Assembly: GCA_025345505.1 (NCBI GenBank)
Contig: JANVCC010000146.1
Coordinates: 4,838,761-4,902,760, forward strand
Reading direction: 5' to 3'
DNA: 64,000 bases
Origin: Todiramphus chloris collaris
Taxonomy: Eukaryota; Chordata; Aves; Coraciiformes; Alcedinidae
Part shown: in pieces, positions 27,601 to 41,150 of the stretch
How the letters are laid out: every line of letters starts with the position of its first letter
How positions within the stretch are numbered: position 1 is the first letter of the stretch
Notes under the pieces: model-generated
Told to the model about the DNA's origin: nothing
The model's input: only the letters and a program-made list of their open reading frames with translations
Database searches by the model: none
Made by a program: the position numbers and the translations under genes

Positions 27601-30277
27601 TATTCTCCAGGGCTTCTCACTGACGTGGTGTTTCCACTCAAAGCAGGTCTTCTTTGCAGGACCCTGCAAAAGGTGGAACCCAGTTTGAGCTCTCTTTTAG
27701 ATTAAATAGACCAAACTCATCACACCTCTTAAATTGCAACTTGTACTTTTGTATTCTGTGACCTGAATTAGGTGAGAACTAAATTGTAAAAGGTTACAGG
27801 TTGCTTTGAACTCAATACACCAAGGACCAAATGGGGACCACTTGACCATCTGTGAACTGGTGATTGCACTTTGCTGGGGACAGGACACCCACCAGGACAA
27901 GCACGGCACGGACTCTGAGGCTGCTTGCACAGCAGCTCCCTCAACAACAGCCCCACGCTCACTTGGCAAAGGCCCTCACAGCCCCAGTTCAAGTTTCCCT
28001 GACCACAGAGCAATCTTTTTCCCAGTAAACAGTTTTCTCATTGTAATAATTCCTTCTACTGCTCCTCACACAACTGGAAGGAGCTAAGCCTTATTGGCCT
28101 GCTCCCCTGTCAGGTGGCATAAGCCAACACACAGAAGAAATAGTCCAAGGCCCTTCTGGGACCCCCGTGTTGATTATGTGGAAAACAACCAAATTCTGCA
28201 CATGGGTATGAGAACCTCGTCACAAGGGTCACAATGGTGGAGCTCCACAAGGGCCCCAACCAATGCTCCTGCCAAAGACAACTCCACTGTGTCCTCCTGC
28301 CCTCATCACCATCCACTCCTTCCATTTTTGTCCTGCCAGCACAGTGCTCATGTCACAACGCAGCAAATATCGAGGAGCTGAACTTAAATGGGTAAAATTA
28401 ATCCCATTTCACACCATTCACGCTCTTCATGGTGCTAGTTCGAGCAACTCAGTGCCCACCAGCACATTCAGAACCACCTGTGACTGTGATCACATTGTCC
28501 AAGTTCATTAGTTACTGCAGCTATTGTGGGGATAAAGTAACAAATTAACAGCTAGTAATTTGGAGATTATAAAATTATGCTTCCTTAGAGCTGTTTAAAC
28601 AGCTGATCTGGCAACTCCGCGCAGCATTAGAGAGCTCGGAGTTGAACTCATGTGAGTGAAGTGGTTGGCACCATTTGGCCAAACATTTAAGTGACACAAC
28701 CATCCACCTCTGATGGAAGGCCTTTCAGGGCTTCACTTGGGAACAATGCTGCGCACAACACCCTCTTACCTGTTCAGCAACCAAACCGAGTATGGGAACA
28801 GAGTTCTGTATCCCGAGTGCCCTCTCTGCCAGGATAGCTGAAGATGCAGCAGAAAAAGGTCAAAGAGCAATGGGACATCACATATTCTGCTCCAGGTCAC
28901 TGATAGGAACTGAGATCAGAAAAGGCACTTCCTTGGGGTGTAACTTTGCTGTGTTTCAGCACAGCATGTTTTTCCACATTCCTTACCACCCTTAGAATTG
29001 CCTTAATGGTCCTGAAAATTTGAACAACCTCCAGGCAGCTAGGGTTGGGATCCACAGTCCAGACCTGAGCTGACCTGAAGGCCATAAGTCTCTTCTCCTC
29101 CCCTGCCCAACAGCCTGTCAGGACCAGGCCAAAGGTGCACCTAGAGCTGTATCCCACCCAAGAGCAACCAGCACTGGGTGCTGCAGGAACTGTGTAAGAA
29201 AGCAGGTCTGTCACAACACGTTCCTCACATGCTCACTGAGGAATACACAGCTGCTGGATCTCCTACTGGTGAGACCTCCATGTGTGACAGCACCTTTTTC
29301 TTTTTAAATCATAGGTCTGGATAATACTTTTTGAATTGAGAAACGTGCATATCACATCCTGCAGCAATAAACACCTCACTTCAGCACCAACAAGCACCTC
29401 ATGTTGTTTGTAACTGCCAGATGACAGCTTGTCTTGATGCTCTGCAGCCCCTGGGGACACTAATGCCACCGCCTCTTCGCCTTCTTTAAACCAATCATGG
29501 TCTGGATATTTTCCCCACAGACTTACCCTTTCTAGCCTAATGGTTTTACAGCTCTTGCCAAACTGATGGAGTCTGGTTTCAGTACAGCATTTAGCATTCA
29601 TTGTTCTTTTGGGAAAGCAACGGCACGTTGTTCAGTGGAGAACACAGTCCCCAGTCAGACTGAAGCTAGAGAATGTTGTGTAGCAGAACAGGACGGGCCT
29701 GGCTGCAAACCTGCATCTTTTTGCAAGGTACAACCAACCCAGTATGTCCTTATTGGTCAAATCACTGAAATACATCAGTTAGTGGTAAAGCAAGAAGGTT
29801 GCTTTATTGCTAAAACCATTTTTTATAAAAAGGTCCCACCAGTCAAGCACTGCCCTGCTCAGCTACTGCTCCTGCAAAACCACTTCAGGAGTGCACTGGG
29901 TTTGGCAGTCCCTGGCCCATGCTTTGTGGAGGGTTCTGTCTTTCTAGCTGGACAGTGCTTTATGTGAGCAGACCTCCGGTCTCAGCCAAGACATATCACT
30001 GACATAAATTAAGTCAAAAACTATCCAAAATCCCACTCCTTATTCAGCAGTGGTTTAGTCAAGTGTGTGGCAGGGAGGGAATCAAGCAAGACTCGAGTGA
30101 GGGAGGCCTCGGGGCGGGGGAAGGAAAGGCACAGACCAGCCCCTCCAGCAGCAGGAGACCTCGTTGTGCCAAAGGCTCGATGCCATGAGCCAGGGAGACG
30201 CCTGCTGGGCTGACTCGCTTGGTACAAGACTTGATCCAGCCTCTGGATTACAGTGAAAGCACTATAAGCCCAGTGCA
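21632..30277. other. Intergenic, no gene seen
   Basis: No coding exon was recognised on either strand. AT-rich patches at about 22,260-22,560 and 28,500-28,600 have a non-repetitive look that could be conserved non-coding sequence, but conservation cannot be judged from one sequence. Confidence 0.5.
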
Positions 30278-30283
30278 TTTTAA
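30278..30283 (-). terminator. ACTR5: Candidate ACTR5 poly(A) signal (ATTAAA)
   Basis: On the minus strand ATTAAA lies about 360 bases past the ACTR5 stop codon. A second candidate, a canonical AATAAA, is at 29,813-29,818, about 820 bases past the stop. Either could end the transcript; the sequence alone does not decide. Confidence 0.4.
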
Positions 30284-30639
30284 TTAAATAAGTAAAAAAA
30301 GCTGTGAAACTCTCCAGAAGGCCCTCTCCAAGGGCCCTCAGTCTTACTATGAAAGTTTCTAAGAAGGTATTTTTCTCTGGAATGCCCTCGTGTGGTGTTG
30401 CTCCTTGCTCATGCACGAGCACAAGCAACACGAAGCACTGAAGTGGCACCCCTGTGCCAGCTGCCTCCCCAGCAAGGCTCATCCTCCTCGTTCAAGCACC
30501 TGGATGAGACACTTCACGCTCTCCGTGCGGCCAGCCAGGCCAGGCCAAGGCCTGCGCTCCACACACAGCTCCTGCTGCACACCAGTAACACTCCTTTCCT
30601 CTGCGCTGGTATTTCCAGCCACACACGCACAGTGCAGGG

Positions 30640-33600
30640 CTACGCCTGCTCACAAGGGTGGCCCGTGCTGGATGCCAGCGCTCTGCTCGGTGCCAACGCC
30701 TCTGCTGTCCGTGGGGCCTGCTTTGGAAGGCGAATGGGGACGTAGACATTTGAAGCGCAGTGTTCCTTGAGGTATTCACCCCCTTTTTCTTCATAATCTT
30801 TTCTGGTTATCCAGCCTTCCTCACGAGTCATGTATTCCACGGCCCAATCCCTAGCCCCATACCAGGCATCTAAAACAGGACTGGAAGCAAGGTGAACCTG
30901 GATGGAAGGAAAATAGAACAACAATTTCAACGCAGTGCATGGGAGAAAAGCCCTTTTCATCCTGATTACATTATTGCGTTATTTACCCTGATTAGTACAC
31001 AACACAAACCACTGAACTTCAGAAGTTTGAGCTGATATTCAGTGCTTCTGGAGAAGAGTAAGGTTAGGAATGGGCTTGAAGTGTGTTTTCACCTTCAAAT
31101 CAATTCTCCAAGAGCCCTACAGGTTGAGAAAGCACATGGGGGTATCATGAACAACCAACAGCCCTCACAGCTGGAAGCCAATGCTGAAAGAGTTGGTGGT
31201 CTTCAAAACAAGTATAAAGTGCTCCAGCACAACTCCCTCCCTGATTGAAGAAGCAGTCTAAGAAACTGCAGTGTGTGGGAAGGAATCACATGTGCTCTTC
31301 CACTGATGTAGATTCACACTTTCATTTAACCTACTCCTGTTCATATAGCATCAACTGCTTTCCTGCTTCAGCTATGGGCTTGCTGGACTAGACACCACAG
31401 AGAGCCCTCATGCCATAATCTGTGAAGGGACAGATTTCTGATGGGGCCACGCTATGGACCATATTTTAACAGGAAAAAGGAAGCTCTTATTCAGTTACCA
31501 GCAGCAACACTAAAATCAGATGAAAACACGCTCATATTCTTCCCATGGACACAAGTTACACACTCAAAACTTCACAAGCAACACCCTTCCTAAAATACAG
31601 GTTATAGCTGTAACTGGTTTGTCAGTCACCTGGCTCAGAGCTGTGGACAATAACTATACAAAAGGAGGGTGGGGAATCACAGGATTATATTTGCACTTTT
31701 TTTTTCCTCTCCACACCTTATAACCTGATTTTCTATTCAAGAAGACAGACTTGAGGAGACAAGGTGGTTTCAGAACAGCAAGGGAGACTCTTGCAAGTCT
31801 CCTTACAAAATGATGGCAAATTCTGGGACTTCCCCAGCTTGTCCTGTGCTCACTACTAAAAAAGATGCAAAGGATCAGAGGTTTGCAAGGCACTCCCTGA
31901 ACCTCTTTTGCTGCTGTCCCAGAAAGTTATTGCGTGTAACAAACTTAACACGTAACTTAGTTTGGAAGAGAGCACAGGGTTTTCCCCAGCAACTACTCCT
32001 AACAAAGGTCACTTCTTCCAGTTGGTAACTGTCCTAATCTTAAGAAATCAATCTGCAAATTTCCAGCCAAATGTGCCTGTGTGTGCATGGCCCTTTAGCA
32101 GAAGCAGGTTTTCCTTTTCCAAGGCATCTACCCTACCCTTTCTAACACCTTCACAAAGAGCAAGTCTATCTTTGCTTAACCTTCATCTTCTCAGGTCAAA
32201 AGAGCTATTTGCAGGGTCTTGTCATAAACCACTCTCTCTTCCCATGCTTTAAGTACACCTGCTCTGTACCTCTCCCAGCCCAAATTCCTTTTGAGCCCAG
32301 GTGAACAGGCTGTTCACACAAACATCCTGTCAATACACGTACCTGAAAAGATGACTGGAATGGCCTCATTTCAAGAAGTTCCTTCTGGACTCTGGCTTTC
32401 AGTCCAGGGTACACTGTATTTCCACCAGTGAGGAAAACATTCTGGACAAGAACAGCTTGCTGTTCCTTCGAATATCTACAATAACAAAAAACAACTTCAG
32501 CCTTGCTCAAGGACATCCCTCTTGCGAGCTGAACAGCTACAGGGAATGCTGAGACCATGTCTTAAGAATATACTTTTGAGAAACCTCCTTCGCTTCCTCA
32601 GCATGAAAACCTGTGTTCCTTTGTCTTCTGGAAATTCAGGGGGTGACAGAAGAAAATCCTCGAAGCACTTTGTGCCCTGTACGCCATAAATCAACAACCC
32701 AAGAAAGCTGGAATTCTTACATTTCAGAAAATGCCCTTCTGTGTGTTCATACACTTCAGGGGTGACATTTTGTCAATGCAAAGTTGTCTGGAAGTAGTTG
32801 TCCAGTGAGTGTGCCTGTGTCATAACTTTAAACTGTCACCCCTGGTTTTGTTCTCACAGAAACAGAGACTGACAGGTCACTGTTTCATGGGATGGATATT
32901 TAAAAGGGTTTGTTGTTTCCGTCTATAATGAGTTGGACCCAGGATCTCCAAAGTGGGGTGTGTGCAAGACAATCCATCAGGGTACAGGGAGAAGACATTC
33001 TTTGTACTAGAAATAATATAAATAAATAAATTCTATAAATATAATATATATAAAGTAAATAAATTATAGTAGTGTTTATTTCACCTTAATTTCATCTCCT
33101 TTTTGTTTTCTACTTTTGTGTATGTTTTAAAACACACCAGTTCAGTAGTACCTGCATGTCATTTATAAACCTACATATATCACAGGTGCGTGCTAAAAAA
33201 ATTTTTACTGATGTGGCAATCGATCAAAAAATTTGGAGACCACTGACTTAAGACAAGCAGAGTTACATGTGATTTTCAGAACAGGAAGATACGTCAAACC
33301 TGCAGTGCTCAAGCCCACCAAAAAGAACAATTCAAACATATTTTCCTCAAATTATTGTTAAGTAACCAGTATTGCAAAGGCTGCTATCAAAACAAGACTA
33401 GCTTATTTGAAGTAAGTGCCAAGTAGCTTTGTAAACTCACCTCTCAAGGACATACTGCATGGTTTCTGCTATCCCAGCCTGGTCTTCTCCTATCAGGGAG
33501 GGCTGGAAGACAATCTCTGGAGCCCTGATTCTTTCAGTGCCAAGAAAAAGCTGGTGGTACTCTGCCAGGTTAAACACGGGCTTTAAAAAGATGAGATTAA

Positions 33601-36600
33601 AAAGTAGTGAGAAATTACGTTAAAGAACAGTAACATTCTAGAATAAGCAAAGTTTCCAAATAATTCTGTACAAAAACTAGACTGTAATGCTCTCACAGAG
33701 AAAAGGCCAAAAGGTCAAAGAAGCAGAACTTTTCCTATTCTGTATTCTGTTTGGTGACACTCAATCCTAAGGCTCAACCTCGCAAGTTGAAAGCTGTGCC
33801 CAGTTCCTGTGATTTTAGGCTTTGGATCACATACAAAAACAACTCAAGCAGGACTTTTTTTCCCCAATACCATGGCGCTGCTACAACACACACTGCCTGC
33901 AGAGTGAGCAAAGTGGGTATATCCATGTTCCAAACCATCAATCCAGACTGGGAGGACTTCTCTCTCAATATCCTGTTCAGACAGTTGGAATATCTCTCCC
34001 AGACACCATTTCCATTTGGAGGAATGTTGGCAGACCAGCTGGACAACCAGGAGGCACAAGGTGTAGATACAGAAATCAAACCTGCACTGCAGCAACAGGC
34101 TTCTCCACTTCAGGCTGTTCCTCAGCAAATAAAGGTTCAAATTCATTAATACTTTCCACGTCCTCCAGTGACTGTTCACTGCCTAATGGATCCAAATCAG
34201 GAGTCTGGAAACAGAGAAGATATATTATGGTAGGTTAGCTTGAGTGTGCCAGGCCGGTATGAGACTGCAATACTTTTTGCAATACAATTTGGAAATACAA
34301 ATTTTTTTTGCAATACAATTTGGAAAATTCAATGCCAATTTCCTCAAATCTCAACCTTTTAATATGACTGAAACCAAATATGCTGCTCTCTAGCACTGGA
34401 AACAAAAATCAAAATGGTGAACAACCCAGAAAACAGAAGTAAAGGCAGACATTCACTCAAAGCATAAAAATCAAACTCTTTGATTGAATGGATCACAATG
34501 CCAGCTCAGAAATTAAAGGCCTTAATCAACAGACTGACTGCCAGGACCCAGCCAGCAATGTCCCAAACATAACAACATACTAAAACTTAACAAAATAGCT
34601 TTTTTTATTGGTTAAAACTTGGTGAACTCCCAGAACTTCCAACAGCTCTATAATTACTATTAAATTCCCTGCTTTGCTTGTGTGGGACTGGAAAACTGTA
34701 TTTGCTAGCTACAAACAGCGTTGCCTGATCTCTGACCGTTTCAGCTGCCGAGCATTTGCACGTGGGATACACCAAAAGCCCTGATATTTTACACAGATCT
34801 GAAGGTGCTCCCAAAGCTCCTTAGTAATGAAAGGCATTCCTCAAAATCCTTGAGTACTTCACTGTTGCGAAGTAGGAGCAGCTTTTTAATGGTCTCCTTT
34901 CTTTCTGCGTTACAATGTTACCTTTGGGGTTTTGTTGAGGACGGTTTAGACATTTAAAACTTGAAATGTTTGTTGTGATGTCTAGTAAGCAAGACTAGGG
35001 TGAGATACAGTTGGATCCTTTAAACACTCCTGTCTAGCTTACATAAAGCTAAAACCCAAGCAAATTACTCAAGCTGAAATTTAAGCAGTGTTCATTGTTA
35101 CAGCAAAAAGACTGTAATCACCTGAAGTTACCTCCAACACTTAATGCTTTGTTCAATCCATTTCTTTCTATGCCTTAAAAAAACCCTAAGCAAAGAGTAA
35201 CAGAAAGAAACACAGAACTCCTCTGAAGACTTGGCACAGACCCTAGGACAACACAATTAGCTTTTAGACTCCTGTACAGGGCAGCAGAGGGCTGGCCTAT
35301 CTTCACAAATGGACTCAGTGATTATTGCAGGGGCTCTCGCAAAGCACAGACCAAACAACAAGGCTTGTGGATTCATTCCAAGGTCTGAGATTACACCTAG
35401 TAAAGAAGAGGAGCGAGGGATTCAAGACGGATGTGCTGGAAGTTAGGCACAACCACTGAGAAAAATTATAAAGAGTTGATTATCTTTCAATTACCTTTTT
35501 CTAAAACAATTTCTTTTGACTGAAACATTCTTTAACACAATGGTAAGCCCACTATCTACTTCAATTTCACTCTGATTCTTACACAGGACTTACTGATAAG
35601 GGCAGGCTCAACATAACACCCAGAAAATACCGGCTCACCTGCTAGTTCTGGCTACATCTCAAGTCCCATGTAAGACCCAAGAACTCCAACAGCTAGTACC
35701 TCTCTCCTCTATGCTTCAATTTTCTGTTGTTCTCTCTCTTTTCCTGAGCAAAGACTAATATAACTAAAAAAGCTCCATCTTACATGACTTGAAAGGCAAT
35801 TACAAGTAAACACACAAATAGCCTTAGACCACATCTTAGAAGCAACTGCTATGTGCCAGGCTTGGACTAGTCTGGCAAAGCAGAAAAATAAGCTTCTCAT
35901 CTTCAAGACAAATCCAACAACCAAACATACCAATTCATCTTTTACTGTTAAGTAAACAAAATAGAACAGGCTGCTTAACTGCAGAAAAAAAAAAAAAAGG
36001 TAGAAGGAAGGCAAAGGGTTACTTTTTTACCATAAAGTTCTCTGCACCTGAAAGGGAAGAACGGAAAGGAAAAGAAACAGTGTTTTTAACAAAAAGCTTG
36101 ATAGGTTCCTTTACATCTTTAATAGAAGGCTAGAGACACTTAAAGATGGTTGGTTCGGGATTATAACCACTTGAGGTTTAAGTACTTAAAACTCCATGTC
36201 ATTTAATGGACAGACACTGGGGAAAAAAAAAACCCAATCTTTAACATGCCAGGCCCACTTATTTCACCAAAATGAATTCAAAAGCAGAGTCTGAGGTTGT
36301 TTTAAAGTATGAACATAAGCATCATGTTAGTTGCTGCATTTACAACCTCTAAGCAAGGCAGCCTTTAAGCAAGGGCAGCGGCTGGCGTACGCTGCCACGA
36401 GGAAGCGCAACAGGAAGCAGTGGTATCTTCAGTGGGACCTTCTCTGGTGCACTGGGGCTATGTTCTTTTATCTCCAACTTCCTAAAGATGTGCAAGAAAT
36501 TTTTAAGGAAAGTTACTGATTTCGTATTACTGTACTTCAACTACTCTCAGGAAGCTTAGAGATTACACTTAGAACTCTATGGAATCAAACCACATGATTT

Positions 36601-39600
36601 GTCCCAGGGTAGGGTGCAGAACAGCACAACAAGGGCTACTGATTTCAGGCACATTTGCTAAAATACAGACTGTCCCTTTCTGTAGCTGCAAAAGGAAGCT
36701 GGAAAAGAGGGAAGCAGTCGCCGAACAATAGATGCAATGTCTTCAAGGAAAAGCTCGGTTCACCAACAGAAGTTTGAAGGGGTACATTTTCAAGCAGAGA
36801 AACTTAATTATCTCAGAGAGAAGAGGAAGATTAACTTGGTGAAAACATTATACCTCTGGCTTGCTGTCCACAACATCGACTTCAATATTGACTTCTGCCT
36901 GTAGGATTTTCTGCTTCGTCTGTTCAACAGACAGGCTCAATTTGTTGATGTAAGACTGAAGTTCTTCCGCAGAGTCCATGTTCAGCTCCACCAAAGCTTT
37001 GTGGAATTGATCCATTTGACCATCTTCTAGAAGTTCCTACAGACAGATCAGAGTTTGCTGTGATGAGTAATACAGGGTAACCAATTATCTGTCAACTGTG
37101 CATGTATAGACACTGCCTCCATAATCAGATATTATGATGTGCACACTTCAGCCGCATTCAAACCACTTCACTTCAAGAAGTACTGTTCAGAACCCAGAAG
37201 CATCCTCTGCATCAATAACCTCTCCTTTTTACCTTCTAAGTAACTGTAAAAAGCTCCTATCAGAAAACACATAGGACAGTTGTAGCTTCTTTAGTGATGC
37301 ACAACCTTCTAATAACACTGTCAGGGCAGCCTGCCCTCCTCCCAAAAGATGACACCGAAAACCTCGCTGTGATTACCTGTACGTACAGCAACCTGTCCAG
37401 CCTCTCTTGGTCAAGCTGCAGCTTCTCTTCTCGACGACGTGCATTGAGTTCTTGAAGCCGACGTAGTTGCTGCTGCCGCCTCTCCTGCTTCTCCTCTGAT
37501 GTCAGAGTGCTTCCCAGCAGTTTGTTAGAGAAAGGCAGCTGCATCTTGTGCATGTTGTTCTCATAGTACTCTGGGGACCGCCACTTCTGTAGCTCTGAAT
37601 GTTTTTAAAGCAAAATAACTGTTTTGCCAGGCTGAAAATGATGATTTTTATGTTCTACATGCTCCACGCTAAGTTCAGACTTAGGAGAAAGAAGGTAACG
37701 ATAGTCCAGACTGGGATTGTATCACTTCTTGGCAGCTGCCCTTCAGAGCACCACCTTCCAGTCACGTACTCAGTGCACATGGGTCTGAGTGCTCTGGTCT
37801 CCAGCATGCAGGAAACACAGAGTACTAACAGGTGGGAAGTACACACTAATGTCCCTTCTCTCTCCCCAAGGCAAGGGAGAGTTCTCACACACTTCTAAGG
37901 ACTCCTGCAGGCTCTTTCCTAAGTGACAAATTTAAGAAAACACTTTTCTTTGGCCACTGATTAAGGTTACACGTACCATGGAAATTTTAAACTTCTTCAA
38001 CTCACAAAAAAGTCATGAGATGTGTCCTCTGCAAATGTGGAAACCTTAAAACAGGTAAGAAACGTGGCCAGCTGCAGAAATCATCCTAATCACTTCAATT
38101 TTTTGTTGGAAATATAACTAATAAAATAAACTCGTATTAAATTATTTTTGTCTGAAATAACCCACCTTCCCCCCCCCCCCCCCCCCCCCCAGAAACCAGA
38201 ACCAACACTGACTGATTTATTTATGTTTCTATATTCATGTTAAATTCAGAACTGTTGTCAAGCATTTATGAGGCAGGTTAAGAAAGACTGCTATAAAGAA
38301 AGCAAAACAGTAGTAGAGTGTTTCTGCCAGAATCCCAGTTTGAGAACAAGGGATATAGAGGACAAAACTAAGATTAGATGAACACTATCAGTGGTAAATG
38401 ACAGCTGGTTTTACCTTCTATATAGTCCTCTGCTATGTAGCTGTGCTCATGCAGTATCTCCTCCACACGACTGAGAGTGATGGCAGCAAAATGTCCCGGG
38501 TACTTCAGCTGAAGGAGACGCTGGAGATAAATAGCTGCTTGACACCCTCCAAGATTAATTCGTTTGCAGTTTTTAGCATCCAACCTGAAAACACAAAGAG
38601 AAGCAACTGAGATTGGAGAGATCCACAAGTTCTGTGTTCAAAAAGACTTCCTTTTTTCCCCAGCATTATTTAATTTCTGATACGGACAAGCAGACAGATG
38701 AATATTCACAGATAAGTATTTCAAGATTTAGGTAGCAGGACATCTAACACTACGGCTTTTCGCAGACAACAAGTACAATCACTGCTTTGTTTTGTGCAGA
38801 TGCTTCTGAAAGGTTCTTTTCTGCTTTAAAAAAAAAACCCAAAACATGAAATAATTTTGGCTACAGCAAGGAAATGTTCTGTTTTAAGAAGGGGAAGTGA
38901 TGATTAGTGGAGATGAAAGTAGTGCCTTTAACCTTCGTAGCTTTTCACAGCTGGTCAGGTGTAACCCTTGAAAGCGTGAAGCACCTACCAGATAAAATAG
39001 ACATATCCTGCAGTAAGGATTAAAAAAAAAAAAAGCGAGGGAAAGAAAAAAAAAAAAGATTAGAGCAATGTGGCAGCATTATCAGAGTGATAAAAGCCTC
39101 AAAATCTGCAGAAATCTCAGAGACCGCTTTCTTTTGTCCCTATATTTTCTTAATGCCTGGTGTTACTCGGGGGAGATATCCCCTTCTACTTTTGAAAGCA
39201 CTGATCCACACAGGAATGGTAACTCACAATACAAACCATACAAGGACAGCATTGCTTCTTCAATTCAAAAATCAACAGAACTTGGCAAAAACTGCAGACC
39301 TAGTTTTAACTCGTTGGAATTAATTAAGACCTGGTGAGAGCTCATGCTGCAGCAGCTGGAACACCCAGTGCCAGAGGAAGGAGTATTTGCATCACTAAAA
39401 AGTTAATGACTGTTTTAGTGAGACTGAAAAGTCTCTTTGTCAAGGACTGGTGAGGAGAGGCTGCACTGCGTTTAGCACACCAAGAACTCACCTGCCTTCT
39501 AAGACTGGCAAGATGTGCGTACATTGATAGCCTGAAGATATTACCAAACCACTGCAGGGCCAGTTCTGCCTCCTGTTGTGGTAGAAGCTGTACAAGCTGT

Positions 39601-41013
39601 CCACACCGTAAGACACTTTTGGCACTTGGTAACATTCGAAGAGGAGCTCTGACATCATTTGCCTCGAATACAGAGGACTGCACACGGCTTCCGTCAGAAC
39701 AATTGGATGGTCAACACAACCCTGTAAGAGATCATGAGAAAAGAAAAATAATAAAGGTATGAAAGGAAAATCCAGGGATACTTGTCTGTGTTGCTTTCTC
39801 TTGAACATCAGCAAGAGCTCCTACAAAACAGCAGCGAGAAAGCACTTCATGTGCTGGCTATTAATCATGTAAGTTAAATTACATCTAGTGCTTAAGGCGG
39901 GAAAAAACAAGTTTTGTCTATAGGAGGGCTTTCAGTGTTAACTCAACCAAGGAATAAACTACTAAGGGTGGAGAAGAATGAATTTTAAAAATATTTTTTA
40001 AAAGCATATATGAATTATTAAAAATCTAATTAACCAAAACCTATGAAGAGGTGAAGCACAAGTGAAAACTGGTGGAAGCTTAGTGCAGCACTAGGTAAAG
40101 CTTGCAATCCGGTACTGTCATGCAAGCAAAAGGCTTCACCCTTCAACTCAGCTGGGTATGCAGAACAAGGAGTCACCGAGCACTACCAGTCAGAGCACCA
40201 CACAAAACTAGGCACATTTCATGGCCTTGTCTAAAGCTGATTCCGGATGCTTGTTCTCAGCCACAGCCTGAGGAGACGCTGCAGTCCAAAGCTCTGGCCC
40301 TGCGGCTGTAACCTCCCGCTTCTGTTTCACCCCAAAACTCCGGAAGAATCAATGGGGGGGGTCAAGAGGCACCCTGGGGAGCCCCCGGCCCGCTCCGGTT
40401 TGTACAGCAGGCTGCTCAGGGCCCCCCAGGCCGCGAGTACCTGCGAGGAGGGGCCAGCACAGCCTCCCAGGACAACCAGGGCGCTGCTGGACACCCGCCC
40501 CCTTCCCACCAGGCACAGACCTCCCCCTCCGCCCGAGCCCGCCCGAGACCCCCCGAGCCGGGCCCGCTGTCCCCGGCGGCTCCAGGGCCCGCTCCCGGCC
40601 CGGCCTCCCCGCTCCCCGCCCGGCGCTACCTGTGAGGCGACGCCGAGGCGCTGGAAGACGTGGTCGAGGAGCAGCTCCTGCAGCTCCAGCTGCACGGGCA
40701 CGTTGCGGTCGAAGGGCGAGCGGAGGAGCCAGCGCAGGGGCTCGGGGCTCCCCAGGTCGTTGCCCACCTGCGTCTCGGCGCCGGCCCCGCCGCGGGCCCC
40801 GCGGCTGCGCGCAGCCAGCGAGCGGAACCGCAGCAGGGGCTCGGCGGGGACGGCGGGGTCGGCGGAGGCCCATCCCGCCCGCGTCTGGAAGGAGCCGTTG
40901 TCGATCACCAGCGGCACCGGCTGCGGCGTCCGCACGGCTGCGCTCGGCTCCAGCACCGGGTCCGGGGCCCAGCGCGCATCGCGGAACGCGAACACCCGCG
41001 AGGCCGCCGCCAT
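30640..41013 (-). CDS. ACTR5: Actin-related protein 5, INO80 subunit (9 exons)
   Basis: This is the actin-like subunit of the nuclear INO80 chromatin remodeller, which with IES6 couples ATP hydrolysis to nucleosome sliding. Coding exons on the minus strand are 41013-40630, 39721-39492, 38584-38415, 37594-37377, 37036-36854, 34204-34082, 33580-33441, 32475-32343 and 30897-30640. They total 1,839 bases, or 612 residues plus stop, close to the usual vertebrate length of about 600. Every junction is GT-AG and keeps frame. The actin-fold start ([16 protein letters not shown]) is in exon 1. Exon 4 codes for a long charged helix ([20 protein letters not shown]) specific to Arp5. Exon 8 carries the LTGGN phosphate loop, and exon 9 ends the fold with [15 protein letters not shown]. 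The start is chosen because [14 protein letters not shown] matches the family N-terminus and lies in a good Kozak context. An in-frame upstream ATG at 41,115 opens only GC-rich repeat. The gene looks intact. Confidence 0.96.
32940..33245. mobile_element. Candidate non-autonomous hAT element in ACTR5 intron
   Basis: The two ends of this 306-bp AT-rich block form imperfect inverted repeats. The left end reads CAGGATCTCCAAAG, and the reverse complement of the right end reads CAGTGGTCTCCAAA, which is close to the ends of hAT/Charlie-type transposons. It lies in the intron between ACTR5 exons 7 and 8. There is no coding sequence and no clear 8-bp target duplication, so it would be an old copy. Confidence 0.5.
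34272..34327. repeat. Short tandem duplication in ACTR5 intron
   Basis: A unit reading TTTTGCAATACAATTTGG occurs twice in direct order about 40 bp apart, in the intron between ACTR5 exons 5 and 6. Confidence 0.75.
38169..38190. repeat. 22-base C homopolymer in ACTR5 intron
   Basis: There are 22 consecutive C residues on the plus strand, between ACTR5 exons 3 and 4. The length is probably unreliable in any assembly. Confidence 0.9.
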
Positions 41014-41017
41014 CTTG
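41006..41017 (-). promoter_or_regulatory. YY1-type motif overlapping the ACTR5 start codon
   Basis: On the minus strand the bases read CAAGATGGCGGC, a full match to the YY1 consensus, with the ATG of ACTR5 inside it. YY1 sites at start codons are known in many housekeeping genes. Confidence 0.7.
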
Positions 41018-41044
41018 CGCCCGGCCCCGCTCCCTCCGGCCGGG

Positions 41045-41150
41045 AGCGCAGGCGCCGGGACCCGTTCCGGGACACGGCCGGGCAGGGACCCCTTCCGGGA
41101 CCCGTTCGGGGACACGGCCGGGGAGGGACCCGTTCCGGGACACGGCCGGG
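41045..41150. repeat. GC-rich tandem repeat upstream of ACTR5
   Basis: A unit containing GACCCGTTCCGGGACACGGC is repeated about three times with small changes, directly upstream of the ACTR5 start codon and probably in the 5' UTR or core promoter. Confidence 0.8.
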
